Of a DNA stretch of 64,000 nt, positions 17,802 to 26,939 are shown in pieces (within the stretch, counting starts at the first letter, position 1; every line of letters starts with the position of its first letter). The stretch spans positions 186,001 through 250,000 of the forward strand of contig JAILQX010000047.1 in the NCBI GenBank assembly GCA_024698705.1, written 5' to 3'. The DNA comes from Lachnospiraceae bacterium (GTDB lineage Bacteria > Bacillota > Clostridia > Lachnospirales > Lachnospiraceae). Position numbers and translations under genes: made by a program. The notes under the pieces are model-generated. The model ran no database searches and was not told where the DNA came from. It saw nothing but the letters and a program-made list of their open reading frames with translations.

Positions 17802-18617
17802 TCACAACAGTCTCTTGTAGATATCCAGCATGCTTTCGATGTGATAGCGTAAGAGCCAGGCGGCGTTGTTATATTCCGGGGTGGATTTGAGGGCCTTGAA
17901 AAGGGCAGGATAATACTCCTCGGTTTCTTTTATCATGCGATATATCCTTTCACGGCTCAAGCCCCAGGACATTGTTGTCAGATTGTTGCAACGGTCGATG
18001 CATTTGATGAGGGCGGCCTTGGGATTGGATGTGATACCTGCATAGTAGGCGTCAAGGATATCAGTGCGGTTTTCGGGTGAAGTCTTTTCACAGGTGAGAA
18101 GGCGGACAAGCTCACGCGTTTCATCGCCTACGGGAAGATCTTCAAGTGATCTGTGGCAGTCCTCGATCACATCATGAAGCAGGCATGCGGCAACGATCTC
18201 GTCCTCGATGATGCTCATCGACAGAGCGTGGCAGGCGAGATTGAGAGGGTGATATATGTATGGAGTTATGGAACGTTTCCGGTTCTGTCCATTATGCGCT
18301 TCCACAGCATAATCCAGAGCTTTGAGTGTATCTCGGAGTTTGAAATTGACCGCAGTCGTTTTCACATAGGTTTTCATGTGTTCCCAGTTGTATATTGTCT
18401 CACGGGTCTTAAAGGGCCTGTGCTTTTCTTCAGCGATAGCCGAAACGGAGACTCCAAGCAGTTCGGAAAGTCTTATCAGATTGTCGGTGTCAGGCTTGTA
18501 TTCATCTCTTTCCCAGGAAGAAACGGCCTGAAAACTGATACCGAGAGCTTCGGCAACCTTTTCCTGTGTCAGATTCCTTTCTTCACGCATACTTTTGATA
18601 TTTGTTCCAATGCTCAT
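17802..18617 (-). CDS. XRE helix-turn-helix fused to a RelA/SpoT-type HD hydrolase
   Basis: A 271-residue two-domain protein. Residues 3-60 form an XRE/Cro helix-turn-helix (LTQEKVAEALGISFQAVSSW). Residues about 95-225 carry the motifs of (p)ppGpp hydrolases (MESH1/SpoT type): AHNGQNRKR (H108), PYIYHPL (H123), the HD pair in LLHDVIED (H148, D149) and KCIDRCNNL (D209). No synthetase domain is present. The fusion suggests a regulator tuned by nucleotide binding or turnover, but that is inference. The start has GGAGGTGAAAT upstream. It stands alone on the minus strand. Confidence 0.82.
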   Translation of the reverse strand: MSIGTNIKSMREERNLTQEKVAEALGISFQAVSSWERDEYKPDTDNLIRLSELLGVSVSAIAEEKHRPFKTRETIYNWEHMKTYVKTTAVNFKLRDTLKALDYAVEAHNGQNRKRSITPYIYHPLNLACHALSMSIIEDEIVAACLLHDVIEDCHRSLEDLPVGDETRELVRLLTCEKTSPENRTDILDAYYAGITSNPKAALIKCIDRCNNLTTMSWGLSRERIYRMIKETEEYYPALFKALKSTPEYNNAAWLLRYHIESMLDIYKRLL

Positions 18618-18743
18618 ATTTCACCTCCGATAGGTTGTACGGTTATTATCGCATCATCACGACGGATATTTATCACACTCATATAATACAAAACCCCGCA
18701 CATACATAGTAGCAAGCACAGATTTAAGTTTCAACACAAAACT

Positions 18744-18834
18744 CAAGTTCAACTTGAATAACGTGTATCCGGGAATTCCGGGAGCCGGATACAATTAAGA
18801 AACAGTTAAGAATTGCACAAGAGACAGATTAAGA
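18744..18834 (+). promoter_or_regulatory. Candidate operator cluster upstream of the HlyD/ABC operon
   Basis: The 280-bp gap before the operon holds several symmetric elements: CAAGTT-C-AACTTG at 18744-18756; GTATCCGG-12 bases-CCGGATAC at 18765-18792; and direct repeats TTAAGA at 18795, 18806 and 18829, the first two one helical turn (11 bp) apart. Tandem direct repeats at one-turn spacing are typical of OmpR-family response-regulator sites, and the operon encodes such a regulator at 23556. No convincing -10 box was identified. Confidence 0.5.
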
Positions 18835-18897
18835 CTTCCTTCTGTCTTTGCGGTACAGTGGTATCAGCAACAGACAAACGGAAAGGGGAAAATAAAG

Positions 18898-20271
18898 ATG
18901 GATTTTCTGAAAGACAAGAAGAAAACAGCGATCATCGGGGGGATAACGGGAGTAGCAGTGATACTTGGAAGTATCACGATACACGCCAATGCAGCAATGA
19001 GCGTCAGCGCATATACTGTTGACCGCGGCCCTTTGGACAAAGTGATAGAGGTAAACGGAAATGTTGATGCGGATAGTTCTGCAACATATTATTCACAGAT
19101 AGACTCTAAGATCGGAGAGGTCCTTGTAAAAGAGGGAGATTTTGTTAAGAAAGGAGATCTGCTCGTATCCTATGATACGGCTAAGCTCGACAGGCAGATA
19201 GCACTTGTGGATTACAGGACACAGTCAGAGCAAGGCAGCTATGACAATTCAATGCAGCAGGGATCAAGAGTAGCGGGGCTGTATTCGGAAGCCAAGAGAA
19301 ATCTTTCGGTTCTGGATCAGCAGATCACGGATACCCAGGCAGCGATCACACAGACGCAGAACGATCTCACGGAAAGAAGGGCAGCGCTCGCGGATGAAGG
19401 AGCAAAACTGCAGATATCTCTTATCGACTGGGCGGACAAGCCGGATTCGGATGAATACGAAAACCTTCAGAAACTAGTACAGTCCAATGCATACGAGCAG
19501 CAGTACGGACAGGACATAGTCCGGATGCAGGAGGAGCTTAACAGGCTGAACGTGCAGCTTGAGGCATGCAAGGAATACAAAGCGGAAATGACAAGCCAGA
19601 AGGCATCAACGGTTACAGGCCTGATGACACAGGGAGCTAAGGATCAGCTCGAAGCGGTCAAGGCATCCAATGAGATGATCAATGCAGACGAAAAGAGCAG
19701 ATATGAAGCAGCAAAAGTCGGCATAAAAGCGGATTTTGACGGTGTCATTACAGATATCTACACGATAAACGGAAGCATGGTAAACGAGGGCACACCGCTT
19801 GTAAAAGTTGATTCCACCGAAGATATAGTGCTTAAACTTAATGTCAACAAATATGATATAGTAGACATTGAAGAAGGCCAGCTCGCAACCGTCAACATCA
19901 AAAATAAAGAGTATACGGGCAAAGTAAGCAGGATAGAGAGGATCACCTCCAAAGACGCGATCGGAGTAGGTGTTGAAGTGACACTCGATGAACCCGACAG
20001 CGACATTATCCTCGGACTGGAATGTAAGGTCAAGATCACGGCGGCATCGCTTGACAGCGTGCTCCGCATTCCGATGGATGCATATTGTACGGACGAAAAA
20101 GGTGATTATGTATTTGTTCTCAGAGACAATAAGGCTGTTAAGACCTATGTTGAGACAGGGGTAAAAAATAATACCATGATAGAGATCATCTCAGGCATAG
20201 GCGAAAACGATCGGGTGCTCTGGAACGATGAAGCAGAGCTTACCGACGGTATGGAAGTAAAGGTAAAATAA
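18898..20271 (+). CDS. HlyD/MacA-type membrane fusion protein
   Basis: A 457-residue adaptor of an ABC efflux system. An N-terminal membrane anchor (about residues 9-30, AIIGGITGVAVILGS) precedes a biotinyl-lipoyl-like half (VLVKEGDFVKKGDLLVSYD), a helical hairpin (about 100-250), the second lipoyl half (DGVITDIYTINGSMVNEGTPLVKVD) and a beta-barrel/membrane-proximal end. In a Gram-positive cell it would span the wall side and work with the ATPase and permease that follow. AAAGGGG precedes the ATG. Confidence 0.9.
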   Translation: MDFLKDKKKTAIIGGITGVAVILGSITIHANAAMSVSAYTVDRGPLDKVIEVNGNVDADSSATYYSQIDSKIGEVLVKEGDFVKKGDLLVSYDTAKLDRQIALVDYRTQSEQGSYDNSMQQGSRVAGLYSEAKRNLSVLDQQITDTQAAITQTQNDLTERRAALADEGAKLQISLIDWADKPDSDEYENLQKLVQSNAYEQQYGQDIVRMQEELNRLNVQLEACKEYKAEMTSQKASTVTGLMTQGAKDQLEAVKASNEMINADEKSRYEAAKVGIKADFDGVITDIYTINGSMVNEGTPLVKVDSTEDIVLKLNVNKYDIVDIEEGQLATVNIKNKEYTGKVSRIERITSKDAIGVGVEVTLDEPDSDIILGLECKVKITAASLDSVLRIPMDAYCTDEKGDYVFVLRDNKAVKTYVETGVKNNTMIEIISGIGENDRVLWNDEAELTDGMEVKVK

Positions 20272-20276
20272 AAGAC

Positions 20277-20290
20277 GCGGCAGCAGCCGC
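20277..20290 (+). other. Short intercistronic hairpin
   Basis: GCGGC-AGCA-GCCGC in the 48-base gap between the HlyD gene and the ATPase gene. It has no T-run, so it is not a full terminator; it could protect mRNA or tune relative expression. Confidence 0.4.
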
Positions 20291-20319
20291 AATAAACAAC
20301 AATGTTACAGAGGTAATAT

Positions 20320-21129
20320 ATGGACTCAAAAAGCATGATCCTCACGGCAAAGGATCTATCAAAAACATTTTCAAACGAATCGGTTCAGCAGCATGTATTA
20401 AAGAACCTGAACCTGTCTATATACAAGGGTGATTTCACGGTAATAATGGGTAACTCCGGTTCGGGCAAGAGTACATTGCTTTATGCGCTTTCCGGAATGG
20501 ACAGACCGAGTCTGGGAACCATAACATATTATACGGGTGATGCGGAAACAGAGATATCAACCTACAGCAACGACAATCTGGCTAAGTTCAGAAGAGATCA
20601 TGTGGGTTTTGTATTTCAGCAGAATTACTTAAATGACAGCATGAGTGCCCTTGACAATATCATGGTCTGCGGCCTGTTGAAGCAATCAAACAGAAAAGAA
20701 CTTGCCGACAAGGCAAAAAGGCTTCTTGAAAAGGTTGAGATCACGGGGGGTGACTGGAATAAATTCCCTACACAGATGTCAGGCGGTATGCAGCAGAGAG
20801 TTGCGGTCGTAAGAGGAGTCATCAACAGCCCGGAGGTTTTATTTGCGGATGAGCCGACGGGTGCGCTCAACTCGCAGAACACCGAAAACGTGCTGGATAT
20901 CCTGTCGGATCTCAATAACGAAGGACAGAGCATAGTCATGGTAACACATACAATAAAAGCAGCCGAGAGGGGCAATCGGATCATTTACCTAGCGGACGGT
21001 GTCATTTCCGAAGAGATCGAACTCGGTCCCTACAAAGGCGATTATAAGGATACAGCTAATCCCGATATGGAAGAGGCAGCGCAGAGGCATGCGAAGTTAA
21101 AGGCGTTCCTGCAGAAGATGGGGTGGTAG
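20320..21129 (+). CDS. MacB/LolD-type ABC ATPase
   Basis: A 269-residue ATPase. Walker A is GNSGSGKST, the Q-loop is FVFQQNYL, the signature is MSGGMQQR, and Walker B is EVLFADEPTGALN. This subfamily pairs with FtsX-like permeases such as the next gene, one base away. Members export peptides or lipoproteins or sense cell-wall antibiotics (Bce-like systems). The C-terminal 40 residues extend beyond the core. Confidence 0.93.
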   Translation: MDSKSMILTAKDLSKTFSNESVQQHVLKNLNLSIYKGDFTVIMGNSGSGKSTLLYALSGMDRPSLGTITYYTGDAETEISTYSNDNLAKFRRDHVGFVFQQNYLNDSMSALDNIMVCGLLKQSNRKELADKAKRLLEKVEITGGDWNKFPTQMSGGMQQRVAVVRGVINSPEVLFADEPTGALNSQNTENVLDILSDLNNEGQSIVMVTHTIKAAERGNRIIYLADGVISEEIELGPYKGDYKDTANPDMEEAAQRHAKLKAFLQKMGW

Positions 21130-21130
21130 T

Positions 21131-23521
21131 GTGTACAGATTTTTCTTTATTGCAAAAAACAACATAAAGAAGCAAAAGGGCGATATGATCACCTTTTTTC
21201 TGCTTTCTTTTATATCCGCATTTCTGATATTTGTCAGCGCTTCTTTTCTGGCAGGCGGGCCTAAGGTAGTAGATGATCTGAAGGAAAAAACAAACGGTGC
21301 GGATATCATATTCAATATCGGTAAGGATGATTTTTCCGAAAGTAAGCTTGAGGAGATCATAATAGGAAATGAGAATATCGCTGAATATGAAAAAACGGAA
21401 TTCTTTGGGGCCGGAGCGGCAAGAAACAGAAAAAAGGGAGCCAAAGAGTGGAACGAATACGCGATGCAGTTCATATCCTATGAACAGGAGATAAAAATAC
21501 AGTCATGCAGCGCCGACACAAAAGGACTCAGGGGAAATGAAGCCGTGATCCCCGTCAGACTCAGTACATCTTATGCAAAAGGAGATATCATCCAGATAAA
21601 GATAGATAAGAATGTATATGATCTGAAGGTGGCAGGCTTCTGTGAAGATACATATTATTGTTCACCCATGAATATGGGAACATATCAGGTCTACGTATCC
21701 GATGATATGTACAATAGTATTGTTTTTGATAATGACGGTCGTTCTGGTTCTGTTTCGGATGCTTACAAGGTAACGCTGACAAAAGCAGCACAAAAAAAGA
21801 ATATCGATACAAATCTCCTCGGAGATAAGATATCGGGTGAGCATCATGACTGGGCAACGGATTACGGAATGGCAAACGGTATAAAGGTAACTCAGATCGA
21901 TAATTGTCTGCCATATGGGCTTATGAGAAGTGCCTCGATGATCCTGCCGTATATATTCATAGCAATTGTATTCGCATTTGCGCTGATAATCTTTGTTATA
22001 GCGATAGTTATCATACATTTCAGCATCAGGAACTTCATCATGAACAATATGAAGAATACAGCCATTATGGAAGCTGCGGGATACACCACGGGAGAGCTGG
22101 TTGCCATTCTCATGTGTCAGCTTCTGATAGTATCGATAGCCGGAAGTTTAAGCGGAGTTATACTTGGAATGATCACGATAGGAAAACTCGGGATCATAAT
22201 GTTGGTAACTCTGGGACTTTCATGGAATCAGCCGGCAAATATGACGATTGCATTGTTCGTTACGATCGGGATCCTGGCTGTTATATGCCTGGTAACACAA
22301 TTCCTTGGCAGGGATTATAAGAGGATCAGTGTTCTGGAAGCCTTAAGAGGCGGTATAAATGCACATAATTTCAAAAAGAACTTCTTCCCGTTTGAAATAT
22401 ATCCTTTCCCGGTACCTGTGATCCTGTCGCTTAAGGAAACCTTCGGAAAATTTAGGAGCCAGCTTGGTATCATTTTTATCATAATGGTACTTACGATGTC
22501 TACAGCAGTCGCATTGGGATTCAGTGATACGTTTGTATCAAGTGAGGATGCACTTCTCGATGTAGGCGGTTTTACCAAGTATGACGGATATACGACAGGT
22601 GATGAAGCATTTGAGGCAAGCTTAAAGAACATGAAGACTGTCGAAACCGTATATGGTGAAACCTGGAACGCTTTATCTTACAGTTCGAATAAAGTGAGAG
22701 ACGGACAAATCCTTACAACCGTAGGCATCACGGATACCACGGTCAGAGTGGGCGGAGGACTGGTGGAAGGCAGATGGCCTTTGCATGAAAATGAACTGGC
22801 GCTCGGTACCAATGCGGCACTCAGATTAAAGGTAGGTATCGGAGATGTACTCACAGTAAAAAACGGTGCAATGGAGGAAAACTATATCGTCACCGGTATG
22901 TGCCAGGTCATGAACAATATGGGCATGATGGTATATCTGACTGATGAGGGAATAAAAAAAGTAACGCCTGTGGTAGGCTATAATTACTGTATCACTTTTA
23001 AGGAAGGCGTGGATTTTGATACATTTAACGCTGAATTTGAGGATATGTTCCCCGAAAAGGAAGCTCAGGATTATCATAAAGCGGCAGGGGCGACATTGGA
23101 TCTTATAAAGATCGCAATGAAAGCTACAGCGCTGCTGATCATGGTACTTACGGTATTGATAGCGATGTTCGTGGAATCGCTGGTGATCAGGACTCAGATA
23201 ACAAAGTCGTGGAGAGATCTGGGTGTGAGCAAGGCTCTCGGATATACTTCAACGCAACTGATCGGACAGACCGTTCTTTCCAATATACCCGCAGTACTCA
23301 TCGGTGTCATATTGGGAGTCATATTGGCGAAATTTGCGGGACCCAGGGTCGGAGGAGTGATATTCATGATCTTCGGGTATAAGAAAGTATCTTTTACAAT
23401 ATACCCGATATCCTATATAATTACATTTGTGACGATAATTGCTGTCGCAATGCTTACGGCAGGCTGGATCGGAAGAAGGATCAAAGGTCTGGAGCCTGTT
23501 AAGATGATCACGGAAGAATAA
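21131..23521 (+). CDS. FtsX/MacB-like ABC transporter permease
   Basis: A 796-residue permease with an N-terminal membrane segment, a large extracellular domain (about residues 40-260), three membrane segments around 265-385, another segment near 435, a second extracellular domain, and three final membrane segments near 665-785. This two-FtsX-domain layout is typical. The start is GTG at 21131, right after the ATPase stop. With the HlyD protein and two-component genes it forms a regulated export or antibiotic-response module. Confidence 0.9.
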   Translation: MYRFFFIAKNNIKKQKGDMITFFLLSFISAFLIFVSASFLAGGPKVVDDLKEKTNGADIIFNIGKDDFSESKLEEIIIGNENIAEYEKTEFFGAGAARNRKKGAKEWNEYAMQFISYEQEIKIQSCSADTKGLRGNEAVIPVRLSTSYAKGDIIQIKIDKNVYDLKVAGFCEDTYYCSPMNMGTYQVYVSDDMYNSIVFDNDGRSGSVSDAYKVTLTKAAQKKNIDTNLLGDKISGEHHDWATDYGMANGIKVTQIDNCLPYGLMRSASMILPYIFIAIVFAFALIIFVIAIVIIHFSIRNFIMNNMKNTAIMEAAGYTTGELVAILMCQLLIVSIAGSLSGVILGMITIGKLGIIMLVTLGLSWNQPANMTIALFVTIGILAVICLVTQFLGRDYKRISVLEALRGGINAHNFKKNFFPFEIYPFPVPVILSLKETFGKFRSQLGIIFIIMVLTMSTAVALGFSDTFVSSEDALLDVGGFTKYDGYTTGDEAFEASLKNMKTVETVYGETWNALSYSSNKVRDGQILTTVGITDTTVRVGGGLVEGRWPLHENELALGTNAALRLKVGIGDVLTVKNGAMEENYIVTGMCQVMNNMGMMVYLTDEGIKKVTPVVGYNYCITFKEGVDFDTFNAEFEDMFPEKEAQDYHKAAGATLDLIKIAMKATALLIMVLTVLIAMFVESLVIRTQITKSWRDLGVSKALGYTSTQLIGQTVLSNIPAVLIGVILGVILAKFAGPRVGGVIFMIFGYKKVSFTIYPISYIITFVTIIAVAMLTAGWIGRRIKGLEPVKMITEE

Positions 23522-23555
23522 ACGGATTCCGAGATGAGCGGATAGAGAGGCAGAT

Positions 23556-24302
23556 ATGCACTATAATTGTCTGATAGTAGATGATGAAACAGAACTGTCG
23601 AAGATGACAGCGGAATACTTTGAGATGTTCGACGTATCGACAAAATACGTAAACAGTGATGAGGAATGCTATGCCTTTTTTGATGACGGCAACACGGCGG
23701 ACCTTATCCTGCTGGATATAAATCTGGGAGAAGGCAGCGGCTTTGCAGTATGTAAGAAACTCAGAGAGGAAATGCAACTTCCGATACTTTTCATAAGTGC
23801 AAGACAAAGCGATGACGATGTGCTCATCGCTTTATCCATTGGCGGAGATGATTACGTCAAGAAGCCCTACAGTCTGTCGGTACTGCTGGCAAAGGTCAAA
23901 GTGAACTTAAAGAGGCTTGCAGTGATGAAAGAGGCGCAGACCAAGTCAGAGGTTAACAGAGATGCAAGAGATGCAGCGGATGACGTGAGCGATGCGGAAA
24001 ACAAAGCCGAAAGCAAAGATCAAAAACTAAAGCTTGAGCCCGCTACAATGTCGGCAGTGCTCGACGGAAAGAAAATAACTCTCAAAGCCAAGGAATATAC
24101 ACTTTTAGATTGCCTTTACAGGCATAAGAATACGATCGTAAAAAAGGAAGTACTGTTCGATGAGGTATGGGGAGACACATTTTTCAGCGACAGTACTTTG
24201 AACGTGCATATAAGGAAACTCAGAGAGAAACTGGAAGAGAACCCCAATGAACCCAAACTCATCAAAACCGTCTGGGGAACGGGGTATTATCTTGAATTGT
24301 AA
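23556..24302 (+). CDS. OmpR-family response regulator
   Basis: A 248-residue regulator. The receiver domain has LIVDDE at the start, the phospho-acceptor Asp in ILLDINLGEG (near residue 52), and the conserved Lys in DDYVKKPYS. A charged linker of about 45 residues, longer than usual, leads to a winged-helix DNA-binding domain (LKAKEYTLLDCLYRHKN, NVHIRKLREKLE, IKTVWGTGYYLEL). It likely binds the direct repeats upstream of the HlyD gene. Confidence 0.94.
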   Translation: MHYNCLIVDDETELSKMTAEYFEMFDVSTKYVNSDEECYAFFDDGNTADLILLDINLGEGSGFAVCKKLREEMQLPILFISARQSDDDVLIALSIGGDDYVKKPYSLSVLLAKVKVNLKRLAVMKEAQTKSEVNRDARDAADDVSDAENKAESKDQKLKLEPATMSAVLDGKKITLKAKEYTLLDCLYRHKNTIVKKEVLFDEVWGDTFFSDSTLNVHIRKLREKLEENPNEPKLIKTVWGTGYYLEL

Positions 24303-24314
24303 AGGGAGCATGAA

Positions 24315-25646
24315 GTGAAGTTATTAAGAAGAGTATTTATCATCTTTTCACTGTTCATGCTTGTCATCCTTTATGTATTTCTCAATATCGACAAACGTTA
24401 TGATTACAGTAAAAGAGATATAGTATATTACAACGATCAGCTGCATATGATAGAGGAGTCATATCTGAACGGACTGCCTAAGGAAGAACTTGAAGAACGT
24501 TTCGATTGTTCCATAATCATGTCAAAGGAGATAAATGATCCCGAACTGTCACAGATCTATGCATCCAACGGATTTGTTCTGGATTTTGAGCCGGGCGGGG
24601 AATACATCGGCAAGGTTGCATGGCTGGATAACATGGATCGTTATAATCAGGAAAAAGAAGATTTTGCTCACTCTGCCTTAGTTATGTGGGTGATCGTTTA
24701 TATCGGGTTCATCGTATTCATTATCTACCTGCACAGGTCGCTCGTGAAACCGGTGAACGAACTGGTCGGTTTTTCGGAGGAAATGGCAAAGGGTAATCTT
24801 GACGAAGCATTGCCTATCCACAAAGATAACCTTTTCGGCAGTTTTGTGGAGGCCTTCGATATCATGCGTGAGGAACTGAAGGCAGCCAGGATACGTGAGA
24901 TAGAAGCAGAGAGAGCCAGAAAAGAATTGATAACCCAGCTCAGTCATGACATCAAGACACCGTTGTCGATAATCAAAGCAACGTGTGAGGTCCTGGAGAT
25001 CAAGTTCGGGAGACGGCTGAAGGAAAATGATAAAGCTGCCACAGACAAAAACGATATCTCAAAGGAGCAGGATGAATTAAGAGATGCCATAGATAAGATC
25101 GGTGTCATTTCCAAAAAGACCGACACCGTTTCAGCGCTTATGACAAATGTAATGCATGCCACACTTGATGAACTTGAACATATAGAAGTCAATGTCTGTG
25201 AGGAAAACTCGGCGGTTGTCGAGGAACTCATCACAGGGTTGAAAAACTACGGCAATATCATAATAAAGGGTCACATCCCGCCATGCCTGGTATATATGGA
25301 TAAGCTCAGGATGGAGCAGGTCATCGACAATATAATCGGTAACTCATACAAATATGCGGGAACCGACATCGAGGTCAGCTTCGATAAGAGTGAAGAGATA
25401 CTCATGGACGACGGTAGCAAGGGCGTTTTCATAAAGACTGTCATAAGCGACAATGGCCCCGGTGTTAACGAGGAAGATCTGCCGCTTCTCGCCGAGAAAT
25501 ATTACAGGGGAAGGAATTCTGCCGAGCAAAACGGCTACGGCCTCGGTATGTACCTTGTCAAACTCTACATGGATAAGCAGGGCGGCGGCATGGAATACTA
25601 CAACAACAATGGATTTACCGTGGAACTGCTGCTCAGAAAGGTATAG
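24315..25646 (+). CDS. Sensor histidine kinase
   Basis: A 443-residue membrane kinase with a first membrane segment at residues 7-25, a roughly 100-residue sensor loop, a second segment near 118-140 and a HAMP-like linker. The phospho-acceptor is in QLSHDIKTPLS. The ATPase domain has N box DNIIGNSYKYAG, G1 ISDNGPGV and G2 NGYGLGMYLVK. The start is GTG at 24315. It is partner of the response regulator 12 bases upstream; the signal is unknown. Confidence 0.93.
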   Translation: MKLLRRVFIIFSLFMLVILYVFLNIDKRYDYSKRDIVYYNDQLHMIEESYLNGLPKEELEERFDCSIIMSKEINDPELSQIYASNGFVLDFEPGGEYIGKVAWLDNMDRYNQEKEDFAHSALVMWVIVYIGFIVFIIYLHRSLVKPVNELVGFSEEMAKGNLDEALPIHKDNLFGSFVEAFDIMREELKAARIREIEAERARKELITQLSHDIKTPLSIIKATCEVLEIKFGRRLKENDKAATDKNDISKEQDELRDAIDKIGVISKKTDTVSALMTNVMHATLDELEHIEVNVCEENSAVVEELITGLKNYGNIIIKGHIPPCLVYMDKLRMEQVIDNIIGNSYKYAGTDIEVSFDKSEEILMDDGSKGVFIKTVISDNGPGVNEEDLPLLAEKYYRGRNSAEQNGYGLGMYLVKLYMDKQGGGMEYYNNNGFTVELLLRKV

Positions 25647-25715
25647 CAGGAGAACTGCAGGAAGGTATTTTGCGGCGATGGAGCCGGAGCGGATGTATGA
25701 GGTTTAGATGATAAG

Positions 25716-26939
25716 ATGATAGGACAGGATGAAATAACCGCGCAGATAAGGCTGAAAAAGGGCGAGGGAAGATACCTTAAGTCCGGAGGAGCGTGGATAT
25801 TTGACAATGAAATAGATATCTGCGAAGGCACATATAACAACGGTGACATCGTTAAGGTCGTTGATTTTGACGATTATCCGATGGGGATAGGATATATCAA
25901 CGACAATTCAAAGATCCGGATAAGAATGCTGAGCAGGAAAGCCGATACGGTCGTGGATGAAGCGTTTTTCAGGGACAGGATAAAAAATGCATGGGATTAC
26001 AGAAAGACCGTACTGGCCGGAAATGATAGTTCGTGCAGGGTGATCTTCGGAGAGGCTGATTTCCTGCCGGGTATCACGATAGACAAATATGAGGACGTTC
26101 TTGTGGTCGAGTCGCTGGCACTTGGGATAGACAGGTACAAGGAGCTTATCACGGACACTCTGAAAGAAATTCTCAAAGCGGACGGTATCACGATAAGGGG
26201 CGTCTATGAACGAAGTGATGCCAAAGAGAGAAAAAAAGAAGGCCTGCCGATACATAAAGGCTTTATCGGTGACGAATTTGATACGGATATAAAGATAAAT
26301 GAGAACGGCATATATTATATGGTGGATGTCGTAAACGGTCAGAAGACGGGATTTTTCCTAGACCAGAAATACAACAGGCTTGCCATGCAGCGGATATGCA
26401 GAGGCAAGAAGGTGCTTGACTGTTTCACACATATGGGGACATTTGCATTGAACGCGGGATTCGGAGGAGCAAAGAGCGTTCTCGGATTGGATATTTCGGA
26501 ATATGCCATAAACCAGGCCAATGCCAATGCGAAACTTAACAAGCTCGATGATAGGGTTAAGTTCAAAGTGGCAAATGTTTTGGACGAGCTCCCCAAGATG
26601 GTTTCCGAGGGAGAAAAATTCGATGTGGTGATCCTCGACCCGCCTGCATTTACTAAATCCAGAGAAGCTACGAAACAGGCTGTTAAGGGCTACAGAGAGA
26701 TAAACATGAAGGGCCTGAAGCTGGTCGAAAACGGAGGCTATCTCGCAACTTGTTCATGTTCTCATTTTATGACACAGGAACTGTTCGCAAAAACCATAAA
26801 GGAAGCGGCAAAAGCAGTACACAAGAGACTGAGACAGGTCGAATTCAGGACTCAGGCACCTGATCATCCGATCCTCTGGGCAGCCGATGAGTCATATTAT
26901 CTGAAGTTTTATATTTTCCAGGTTGTGGATGAAATGTGA
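25716..26939 (+). CDS. RlmI/RlmK-like rRNA methyltransferase
   Basis: A 407-residue class I SAM-dependent methyltransferase of the PUA-containing COG1092 group, whose members methylate C5 of cytosine in 23S rRNA. The PUA-like N-terminus (residues about 1-75) has LKKGEGRYLKSGGAWIFDNE. The catalytic part has DCFTHMGTFALNAG, LGLDISEYAINQA, VILDPPAFTKSRE and TCSCSHFM (catalytic Cys). The exact target base is not certain. The stop overlaps the next gene's GTG start. Confidence 0.9.
   Translation: MIGQDEITAQIRLKKGEGRYLKSGGAWIFDNEIDICEGTYNNGDIVKVVDFDDYPMGIGYINDNSKIRIRMLSRKADTVVDEAFFRDRIKNAWDYRKTVLAGNDSSCRVIFGEADFLPGITIDKYEDVLVVESLALGIDRYKELITDTLKEILKADGITIRGVYERSDAKERKKEGLPIHKGFIGDEFDTDIKINENGIYYMVDVVNGQKTGFFLDQKYNRLAMQRICRGKKVLDCFTHMGTFALNAGFGGAKSVLGLDISEYAINQANANAKLNKLDDRVKFKVANVLDELPKMVSEGEKFDVVILDPPAFTKSREATKQAVKGYREINMKGLKLVENGGYLATCSCSHFMTQELFAKTIKEAAKAVHKRLRQVEFRTQAPDHPILWAADESYYLKFYIFQVVDEM

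Noticed and set aside
18765-18792. Terminator-like stem GTATCCGG/CCGGATAC
   Set aside because: No T-run on either strand and it sits in a divergent promoter region; kept as a candidate operator.
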